A DNA stretch of 47,098 nucleotides from positions 1 through 47,098 of the forward strand of contig JAJRQC010000014.1 in the NCBI GenBank assembly GCA_024280455.1, read 5' to 3'. Of this stretch, positions 34,491-46,400 are shown in pieces (position 1 is the first letter of the stretch; every line of letters begins with the position of its first letter). The notes under the pieces were generated by a model, which did no database searches, was not told the DNA's origin, and worked only from the letters and a program-made list of their open reading frames with translations. The position numbers and the translations under genes are program-made. This DNA is from Deltaproteobacteria bacterium. Lineage in GTDB: Bacteria > Desulfobacterota > Desulfobulbia > Desulfobulbales > Desulfobulbaceae.

Positions 34491-37400
34491 TCCACCTCCC
34501 CCTGTACGTTTTCTATTGTATAGGGGGATACTCCCCAGCCTCCTTCCTGTTCAAAGAATGAACGCATTTGTTCATCTGCCGCAGTTTTGTCAGCACCTCC
34601 GCATTTCTGATGAACAAGAATACCATTAACATAATACGATTCATAATCCGCGACATCAAAGTTATAGACGGTAACCGGCATTTCATGCCGTAGAATCTCA
34701 GTGATCTCGGCTTTCTCACCGGATGGAGCCAGCAACATATCACCAATATGCAGTTTGGCTCCTGCCATCCAGACCTGCTCGTCCGCCAGCCAGAAAAGAT
34801 GTTCATCCGTTGTCTGCAGACGACGAACAACGGGAGTACCATTCTCAGGGATCTGGAGATAACGCAGTTCCAGCACATGGTCCGATTTACGAATATAGGT
34901 ATCAATGACCATGCCTTCATCACCATCATAGGTCCGGACCCTGTCACCGATCCGAATCAACTCAATGGGCTGCTGACTACCGTCACTCATCAACACCGGT
35001 GTACCAGCAACGAAGCAGCCGGGCCCACCTCTACCAGTAGAATACACCGTACCACTTGGACCTGTTGAACCCGAACCATCAGGCCCACTACCACCATCAA
35101 ATAGGCCGGAACCTAAGCAACCTATGAACTGTCCGATGGTAACCGCCACATCAGACATGCCCATGGCTGCTCCCATCAGACCGGCAGCAAGCCGTCCCAT
35201 GGCTTCTCGTTCAGCTTGAGAGAAATAAGAACTCGTACTCCCGTGAACAATAGCTGCAATACCGTTTAGGGCATCCATGGGATTAAACAAAAAGTCTAAA
35301 CAATCTCCCGCGCCCATCCCCGGCAGAACCCCTTCTTCTCCCCGGTAAATGAGGTGATAGGCCACTTCAATGGTTTCCATTGCATGTAAACGCGGTATAT
35401 AGCTAACTAACGGCTCAAGCCTGGCCAAACCGGTATCCGCTGTTTCCAAACGCACATTGTCTAGCGCCTTAAGTCCAAAATTCTGAATATTAACCATGAA
35501 AGTGGTTTCAAACCCAGGCTCAACATTGAACTCCACATAGGGTGGATCAATAACCAGAACAGGCATCGGTACATGGGTTTCAAAAGACTGTTCTATTTTA
35601 ATTTCATATTTATCAGTAAATGGAACCGGAACCACGTTAAAGGTTATAGTCACCAGGGATCTATTCAGTTCTTCCTCAACCAGTACGGTTTGATCGGCAA
35701 TTACATTCACCACGCCACTGATTGAGCTATGCCCCGGCGCTGTAATTTCATAAGTCCAGGGTCCGACTCCAAGGCCATACAAGGTAACCTGACCATTAAT
35801 GTCGGTATCCGGTGAAACAACCTGTTCATGGATCACATTATTAAATACGCGAACAGTTGCTCCGTCGACGGGAAAGTCCGTACCAAGGTTGCTGTACACC
35901 GTAAACAGGGCCGCCCCTTTCAGCTGTGAAGTCACCAACGGATATACGTTCACATCAAACTGCTGGACTGAATTGGACCCGGTAATGGTAAAGCTGTCGT
36001 TATGGTCTCCAAAAGCGATGTCATCCGGAGGCGCGATGACGACATCAAAGGTCCTGGTTTCGCCCACCCCGATATCACCAAGCGAGACCACACCGGGAGA
36101 CGATTGGGGCAGATTGGTACTGATCCAGGACAGGCTCTGCGGCAGGGCCATCTCTGCATCAAGCAGATCAATAAGGCCATCATTGGTTACGGTGACCGGA
36201 ACAGTGGCCACTGTACCCCGGTCAACACTGGCCTGGACATAACCAGAAGCCGGGCTGACCATAGTCAGAACCGGCACGGCAGGCACCAGCGTGACAATAC
36301 CTGAGAATACCGCTGAAGCTCCCTGGCTGGAGATGAGAGTGTACTCAAAATTTGCCTCATCCGGTGCGTCCTGATCAGCCGACAACTGCAGTTCCACCCG
36401 TACAGTTTTTCCTGATTCAACCGTAAACCCGGCAGGAAAAATCGCCTGGCCCTGGATACGAGATTCTGGAATCTCCTCATCTCCGGCACCAATGGTAAAG
36501 GCTCTGAACTGAGAGGTAAACCCGGTCAGTTCGATATCACCCGGATTGATGATACTTACTTCAAAACTGATGGTATCAGCCTTTGATGAGCGGACATTGC
36601 CTTCAACCGGACTCACATACATCCGATAGAAGGTGAACCTGTCCTGATCAATAATATCATAGACATCGGGATGAGCAGCCCAGATAATAAACTCACCACT
36701 GACACCGGCAGCAGGTTGATATTCAAAAGAATAGTTCCCGTTCGTATCGGTAACCACCTCTTCGTACCACTTAAAGCCACGTAATGAAAAGCCAATTTTA
36801 AGCGATGTATCGGCTAGAGCAAGACCGCTTGAACGCTCAATGGCCTGACCGGTGATGGTCACAACTTCCTGATCCGCATACAGATCTTTATCTGCCTGGG
36901 CAGTACCATAGTACTCAGACAGGGTAATACCTGAGGGCATGGTGCCGGTTAATGGACCGACCCCTGAAATCGCCTCTCCCGGCAGGTCATAGATTATGGG
37001 ATCAGCAGCACCGATAAAGGTGATCACTGTTCCCTCTTCGAGACTTTCCGGTACAAGAATGTCCACATCAACACAGCGTTGACCACCAGGAGCAATACGG
37101 ACATATCTTGTTGTCCCGGCAAATCGAGTACCTGAAGGCACGCCGCCATACACACCTCGGCTGACTTCCAGGCCTTCATCATTTTCGATGGCCACGGAAA
37201 TATCGCCTGGTAACGCGCCATTATCCCTCCCTACGACGACGTCCATATCCAGGTACCCATGGTTCTGTACACAGACATTGACCGTACTGATGCCCCCGGC
37301 CAGAGGGACCTGATCAATATTCATGGATACCATCTCCGAAGAATTGGTCACATCCGTCAGAACCACATCCCGCACATACACAACCTCACCGCCATTGTCA

Positions 37401-40400
37401 TCGGGCTGGATCACCCTCAACTTCAACAGACGTGCATCAAGTGCTGAACCGATTGGTACGGCTATACTCTCAACCTGGGTATCCATGGCCTGGATTTCCT
37501 GTTCAAGGGAGCGATCATAGGCATATGTTTCAACTCCATTAACCGACATCCTGAGTTGCAACTGTGACGGCAGCATAGCTTCAACGCCTTCATTATTCCC
37601 GAGGGTCACATCAACCCTGTTGAAATAATAGGTAACCAGCGGTTGTCCATCACCGTCTGCATCCGGATTTGCGACCGCAGTTATGGTAACCGGATACACA
37701 CGAATGGATCTGGCCGGGCTCTCATTATCCGAGCCGTCGACCGCAGTGACAGCGTATTCCACCATTGATGATCCGGCATAAAACGCATCTGCAAAAGACG
37801 GGGTTGTCAACAGGGTATCATTTAAGAGCAGACCACCCCGATAGACGTTATATCCGACTACTGCCGGATCGGAATGACTCCAGGAAAGGAGTGGCACGTC
37901 ATCATTATCGACAATCACCTGCAGATCGGCAACTGCACCGACCAGCAGGGCAAAGGAGACAGGTATACTCCTGTTTTCATTTCCCACCTCATCGACTGAG
38001 GCCACTTCATAGCTGTAGGTACCACCAGTCGGTGGATAATCGACTGCTGTGAAACTGCCTGCTTCACCTGCCGTAACTGTTCGAACAGCAACACCATCCC
38101 GGTAGATTCTGTAACGGGCCGGAATCTCTCCTGCACCCGGTGAATCCCAGGTCACGCTGACCCCTGAAGTATTTAGGGTAACGGCTACGGATTCCGGGCT
38201 GTCAGGCGGAGTGCTGTCTGCAGTTACCTGGACAGCATTGGACAAACCACTTTCAGCGCCCCGGCGATCCGCACTGACCGCATAACAGTACCCGTCATCA
38301 GCCAGAGGAAGATCCACATAAGAAAAGACCAACAGACCATCAGTGACAAGTGATGAGGGGTCACTGTCACAAGCCCCGGCCTTTCGATATATCTTATAGG
38401 TTTCAGCCTTATCAGCACGTTCCCAGTTTAAGCTGATGTGACCACCGGGAAGTGCGGTCGCAACCAGACCGGTTGGTGCAGCCGGGGGATCCGGCAGTGG
38501 AGTATTATAAATTTCCAGGCTCTTACCGGCAGTGATAACCGTTCCTTCATTGTCAAGGATGTCAATAGCCGACAGGGTAAAGGTTCCTATCCCGCTGCCC
38601 ATAAGATTGGTGAGCGGCAAAGTTCCGTACCAGCTCGTGCCGCCGCCGGCCAAGGGGATGGCGACTGTACTTCCTATAGGCGGAATAAACTGCAGAACCG
38701 GGTAGGTTCCGGATTTAGTCGCTTCCGTCAGAGTCAGGGTTACATCAAGATCAACCGGATCCAGAATCTGAACCGGCTCAGGTAAGCCAACAGTCACTGT
38801 ACCGATGGGACCGTCCGTATCAATGATGAGATCCGGCCCGGAAGGAGCTCCGGAAAAACTGTTACCGGCAAGATCCGTCCCGGAAACCGATACTGCAGCC
38901 AAACCGTTTGCAGTACCCGACTGGATCGAGAAAATACCCGTATAAGTCAACTCATTAACCTTGCTCAGGCCGATGCTTACCGGACTGTTGGCTCCCATGG
39001 GTCTGATGGCCATTGCCGGAGTTGCTGCCAACTGTTCATCAACCGTCAGAGTGATGGCGAGTTCACCGACACCAACCGGCGGAGTTTTGTCATAGCTCAC
39101 CGTAAAGTCGGCTACGGTGCCATCATACTCAACTGCAAGCAGGTTGGATAACGGGCTGACATTACCGGCACTGTCCACACCGACAACACCATAGTATTGC
39201 AAGCCGTCACTGACTGTATCATCGAAAAAAGTCAGATCACTGACGGAATCACCAATCAATGAGGCCATCATTATATCAGTAAACGGTGCCAGACTGCGGT
39301 ACACTCTGTAAAAATCAGGTAACTCACCGGTGGTATCGTTTGTCCAACTTAACACCACCCCTGTCCCGGGTACGGGAGCCGCACTTTCAAGAATCGGAGC
39401 CGGTGGAGGACCTGAATCAAGAATCACCGTCACCCTGTTGGAACTCGTGCTGACACCAACATTATCCTGGCTGGTGGCGATAAACAGGTTATCGCCTTCC
39501 CGCAGCTCGACATCGGCAACTGTAAATGAACCGTCTACTTCCGCCTGAACTGTGGCTACAACAAACCCGTTACGGGTCAAACGAACATCGGCGCCGGGCT
39601 CTGCAGTGCCGATCACGGTCAGGATATCCGTTACGGTCAACAGTCCATCAACAGGAGCCACAATCTCTGGTGCAGGCGGAGGTTGCGGACTGACGATCAC
39701 GTTATGTTCCACCGTCGTCATATTTCCGGACAGATCACGGGCAAGCAGCTTCACTCGGTAGCGGCTCTCCGCAAGGCCCCGTATATCCCAGAAGTAGTCA
39801 AACACGCCGGTATCAGTTTGGGACTCCAACACGTCGTCGACATAAAACTCCATACCGCTCAGGCCGAGAACCGAAGAAGCTGAACCGGTAACGGCAAGAG
39901 GTCTGTTGAGAACCTGTCCCTCGCTGAGGCTAAAGGAATCGATCCGTGGCCCTTCAGTAACGTAGGTAATGGTCACCGACACCGGATCTGAAAGCGTTCC
40001 GGTGGCACTTTTGAACTGGGCAAAAATTGTCTTTTCGCCACCGGTAGGACTGACGGTAAAGACGGTTTGAGGTGCAAAAACATCAAAGAAGGAATCAGTG
40101 AAGGTGGAATCCTCACTTAACCGCATTTCCTCACCATTACGCGCGGCCAATATCAAGTCGATATCACGCATACTGAACTGGTCAAAACCGTTTTTGGTCC
40201 CAATAGCCGGGGTCAGTACGGGTTCATATTCAAGATAACCAGCAGTATCTACATTGCCGTTAATACCGATACCTATAGTACCGGCGTCGAGACTGCCCCA
40301 CCAGTTCCCCTGGGCAGTAAAAGTACCGCTGCCGTCGGAACTCGCATTAAAGGCAGTATTATTTTTAATAACGGAATTGGTAATCAGCAGATTTGCCGAT

Positions 40401-43400
40401 GTTTCCACAGCCACACCGATCTCGTTATACAGAAGCAGCGCATCTCTGGTCACAAGGGACCCACTGTTACGTACCAGCAAAGCAGCACCGGCATTATACC
40501 TGCCGGTCAAGGCCTGAAGACTGACACCGGTAGCACCATCTAAAATTATCCCGGTTCCGTATTCCACAAAAACATGATTCAACACCGATCCTGTATCGAG
40601 CCAGCCAAGTTGAATACCACTCCAGTCTCCGGGTGCCGGGTCTGCACTCTGGGAGGTGAGAACTATCGGGTGCAGAGCGGTACCATCCAGAACGAGGCGA
40701 CCTCCATCCGTACTGATACCGGCATCGGCCATAAAACGCAGTCTGGTTCCGGGTACAACAGTCAAGGTTGCACCACTTCGAACCGTCAAGGGTGAACGAA
40801 TTAGAATGTCATTCTCCTCACCGCCGCCAATAACCAGATCAGCTGTAATGTCTCCGGCATAAGGATCAGTCCAGGTTGCCTGGCTTGAGGTATCCGTGTA
40901 GGTCCCGGCACTATTGTAAGGCACCACTGCAATAAAATAGGTATTGGTTCTGTCAAGACCGTTCACAACAACTTCTCTTGCATCCCGATCAAGAACGGCA
41001 ACCGGAGTTAGAGACGCAACTGTTGTAAAATCATTTGGTTCCACATAAACCATGAAACCACTGAAACCACATAACGAGCTGCTGTCATAGCCATGCCATG
41101 AGATATATGCGGCATCGGGATCAGCAGAAGGGGCCACGGAAACAGATGCCGGCGGTGGTGTTTGCTGCGCAATGAATATTCGATGCGAGGTTACGGTTTC
41201 GGTACGGTTACCTACCTGATCCAGGGCAACCACGGCCACATGGTACTCCGTATCGAGCGCAAGTGGTGTCACAACAAAACTATTGGCGGCAGGGTCAATC
41301 TGATCACTGAAAACCATACCGTTGATGGTTGAAAAACTACCCGCTGTTGAACGGAAGATCTGGAAAGCGGCCAGATCAGCAGGCGTACTGTAGCCGGTCC
41401 ATGTCAACAGAGCACTGTCACAGGTCTGGCTTACCACGGAAACCACAGGGTTCTCTGGTGGGGTTGCGTCAAGAACCGCACTGAAAAGACCTTCCGGTGA
41501 GGGGGCCATTGTATTTCCGGCCGGATCAACACCATTGGAAATTGTAACAGACAGGTTTCCGTCCATTCCCTGACTGAGGATAATATCCGGAGTCGTGTAG
41601 GTATCGCTGGTAAAACGAGTTGTCAGCCAGGTGCCCCCTGTAGGAACAATTGGATTAACACTTCCGCTGCTGGTCATGATCACAAGCGGCTCAACAGTAG
41701 AATCCATGCTTGAATCAAACTGAATGGTCAAACGATAGTCATTCACTGCGCTGACCGGACTGATATATCTGCTCTGGATTATACGAACCTGTGGAGCCAC
41801 GGTGTCGACCGTGGTCAGATTAATGGTATTGCTGATCGGATTTCCGGCCCCGTCCGTTACCAGAGATGTAGGGGTAACGGTCTCGGTTCCATCAATGGTA
41901 AAACCAGAGGTTATTTCCACGGTAGCAACGGTAAAATCGGCATTCCAGGAGATACGATTAACACTGCCGTACTTTCTGCCGGCCGGGGACAAATTCACAT
42001 TAACCTCGTTTGTCCCGTCAGACAGGGCGGAGGTCCGCAACGGTTCCGAGAATCCAAAAACATAACGATCACCGACCGAGACCATGCCGCTGCCGTCGGC
42101 ATCATCAAAGGCAACCGAGGTGAACTCAGGCGGGGTATTATCACGACCAAGTAGAACATGAGTTCCAGTGACCTGATTTCCGGCCATATCGGTAACAAAT
42201 CCGCTGGGAACCACGAGTTCATCGCCGACAACGGTGTATCCCTCGGTAATGGTCACGGTCAAATCACGACCATCGAGGCTCCACTCGACTGCATTGACCG
42301 CACCATAACGAGTACCGCCCTGCGGACGCATGTGTACATTGGCTTCACCGGTTGCGTCATTGATCACTGCGATGTTCATGGTTTCGTTGAAATGGAAGAG
42401 ATAACGATCGCCCAGGCTGACAAGACCGCTGTTATCATCATCAAACCACTCAAGTCCTGTAAAGACAGGGGCAACAGTATCATTCTGCTGCAGCTGCTGA
42501 CTTCCAACGGCCTCTTTGCCAAAGGTGTCCATCATACCGGTCGGAGTGACGACTTCAGTACCGGTAATGGTGAAACCATCGGTCAGGGTCACTATAACGG
42601 TTTGTTCATCAGCACTCCAGCGAACGGTATTGGTTGTTCCAAACAACAGACCACCGCTGACGGTGAGATGATCGTTGGCATCGGTGGTCCCATCTGTGAC
42701 AATGGTTGTATCCATGGGCACTGAAAAATGAAAATAATACTCGTCACCGATGCTCAAGGCTCCGTTACCGTCCTTATCGTCATAGGAAATTTTCTTAAAA
42801 AACGGCGGTGCCAGGGCCTCTTTGTTTTCATAGAGAAGTACCAGAGGCAAAGCCGCCCGCTGAGCGGTATCTGGATTATCGAGGATAAACTGAAGGGTGA
42901 TGTCACCGGTACTGTAATACGATTGCGGCAGAGCAAAATCATATTGCTCCGGATTGGCCTGCGGCATAGGCAGTCCGGCATGAATCGGATTACCGTCTCC
43001 GTCGGTCAGGCTCTGCAGGATTGTCCCGCTGTCGCCTGTAAAATAAACGACCCGAAGAGTGTAGCGTTTCGCCGGATCAAGACCGGAATAGGAAAGAATA
43101 ACCCTGTCCTCGTCATAGACCATGGTTCTGTCGGGTGATGTACCCCATTCATCGGAAAGGGTTCCCCGGGCAAGTAGAGGCTGGGCAAGCGAACCGCCGG
43201 TCAGCGGGTTTGCATTACTGAACGAGGTGAACGCGTACTCGGTTTGGATATCGGTAACAAAAGGCTCAAAGGTTACATTGTCACTGACCTCATCACCGGT
43301 GCCGGTGGAATTAGTCGTGGCATGATAGGGACCACTGGAGTCACTGTCACCCCACCAGTTCTGCGATGCATCCACGGTACCGGTTGATGGGTTGTTGATA

Positions 43401-46400
43401 CCCAGGCCGAAATTCTGAAAAATCTCGTTATTGACTACAGTGGCGGAACCATTGCTATAAAGTTCAATACCATCAGAGCGGTTCGACAAAATCTGATTAA
43501 AGGAGATGTTTGGAGCAGATCCTGCGTACTCTATACGAATACCATCCTGATAGTTCCCCCATATCCGATTACCAAGAAGGTTCGGTGAACTGTTGCTGAG
43601 CCTGATTCCGATGGTTGAGCTGTTGGAAATCTCGGAACTTTCAACATCAAGGTCAACATTTGCCAAATACAGGGCCGCAGAATAATTTGAACCTGCAAAA
43701 CGGATTTTGACATGATGAAGCAACGATTGATTTTCAAGCAGTGAATCGAAAAATCGCACTCCCTGCCACTGGCCGGCAACCGGAACAGTTGCACTGCCGT
43801 TGTCATTTGTATCGCCACCATACCAGTCGTCATGAAGACTGGTAAAAATAATCTCTTCACCCACATTACCTTTGGCATACAGAGCGCCGTAAACATACAC
43901 TCCACGATTGGTGTTGAATTTAACCGTAACGCCGGGATCAATGCGAAGGGTGAGGTATTGGGGAACGGTTATGGAATCATTGTAAACAACATAGGTTCCG
44001 ATGGCATCGACATCCCCTTTTCCCCAGACGGGCATGGTGGTATCGCCTGTTATGGAGTTACCGCGGATCTGTATAAAACGACTGGAGTTAGGAGTACAGC
44101 CGGGATCACCGCCGCAGGTAAGCACGTTACTGCTGTCCGGAAAGGCGGACATGGGCACACACATGGCAATATTGTTACCGAGAATGGTATTTCCATGCAT
44201 GACCGAAACATTTCTGGAGTCATAATGATAGACGCCATAATTGCTGTTACCGGTAATGGTATTGCCGGTAATGATCGGGGTAGCGTATTGTGAATAAATA
44301 CCATGACCGTTCAAACGGATAGTATTGTCAATAATACGTGCAGAACCGGTTGAATACAGATAAATACCACTGGCCTGATTATTCTCAACAATGCTATTCT
44401 GCACGAGCGGAGAGGCCTGGTAAACATACAGACCATTACTGCTGGAATCACTGACAAAAGAGTTAAGCACCGGTACATTGGCCCGATACATATAGACATT
44501 CCCCTGGCCACTACCACCGCCATACCTGACCACGGTATGCTCAAGGCGTGAATGTGCCTCATCGGTGGAGTCACGAAATTCAATCTGTCGCCAGAAACCG
44601 GGTGTTGGCGATGTAGCCGCACCATCACCGTTGGTATCGCCACCATAGCTGTCATCGGTGAGAGCAGTAAAGACGACCGGATTACTTTCATCACCTGCTG
44701 CCGTCAAGGCGCCATCAACGTAGAGGTAACGACCGGTATCAAATTTAAAAATCGTTCCGGGGCCGAGCTCTAAAAGAACTCCCACGGGTACGGTCAAGCT
44801 GGAACTGATTCGATACACGCCGCCATTCAGGGTCAAATTCCGATCCAATGTGCCACCAAGGGTGACGTATTCCGTCGGATCTCCAGTCACGGCAGCACTG
44901 ACGATAAGGCCCGTGCTCTCGTTGGGGACTTCGTCTATCATGGTGAGTTTAAAATGATAGGTCTGGCCAAGGGAGGCATCGAGAAACTGGTAGTAATGCA
45001 CCGTCGGATCTAGCAGCAGGGGTTGGTTGTTATCATAACCGGGGGAATTGTTACCCCAGGTCGTACCGCCGTCCAGGGAAACAAAAAGACGTTGGCCGAA
45101 CAGATCGTTCTCACTGTTGACACTGGGGGTCCAGCTCAGATATATAGACGGTCTGGTCCCATTGCTGTGGGTCGGCATCGCAGTTAGACCGGTCGCATCT
45201 TCAGGAGCGGTCGTATCCGTTGAAGTCGTTGCGGTAACCGGACCAAAGATGGAAGAGTCCTGCGTATTACCAGCCTGATCAAAGGTCGTCACCTGATAAT
45301 AATAGGCCTGCCCTATGGTTACATTGGTGTCGTCAAACTGGGTTACCCCGGCAGCAACCGTACCAATTACAGTCAATGTAGAAAGATCTTGACCACGAAT
45401 AATTGAATATCCTGCGACATCAGAGGCACCGGTTCCGTCATCGGCGGAGGCAAGCCAGAACAACCGCATGCCCTGGGGCAGTGTCTGGACATTGAAGCCG
45501 CTGACAGGTGCGGGTGGAGTCTGATCCACATGGACGGTTACCGGAGTAGAAATTGTGCTGTTGCCGTCTACATCAACTGCACGGATAAAAATCTGATACT
45601 CTCCGTCAGCCGGTGTAGACCAGGAATAACTCCAGGAACCGTTTGAAAGAATAGCGGTCACAGGCTGCCAGCTCTTATCACCGCCCAGGGGTTGGATACC
45701 AACCTCTATAGTTGCAATATCACTGTCGGCGTCGGAAATCGTGCCCTGAACAAGAGAAACAGCACCAGTGATATATGTATCATTGACCGGCTCCGTGATG
45801 GAGACGACAGGCGCCAATGTACCGGAGGTTGTATTTTTAATCAGAAAGAGAGCGGAAACAACGGTTCGACCACCGGCCAGTCCATTCAGATTAAGTTGAA
45901 CGGAACCGCTTGAATAGCTACTATTGGGTAATTGGACATCATGGAGAATTGAACGGTTCTGAGGTATGGCTATCGGGCTGTGTAATTGCAACCCATTGCC
46001 GTCACTGAGTTCCTGAGTGGAACCGCCGACATCGTTATTGTAATAAAGCAGCATGAGCTGATACGAGCCGGCAGGGTCTAAACCTGCGTATTCAGCAGTC
46101 AGGTGCTGTTGTTCCATATCAAAATGCATGGACTGGGAGACGGATGTTCCCCATTCCGTGGACGGCATACCGCTGACAATCGGCACACCAATCCCGTAGC
46201 CTGTGTCTCCGCTGCCGCCTGCATTAAAGTAGGAGAACTCGGAGCCGTCGGTCAGAGGACTTGACACATCGGCATCACCGAAGAGTTGATCACCGGAACC
46301 GCCGGCGTCTCCACCGGCGCCGTCGGCCGAACCCCACCAGTTACCGGTGGCGGTTATGGTGCCGCTGCTGCTATCACGCAGGCCTGCGCCGATATTACCA

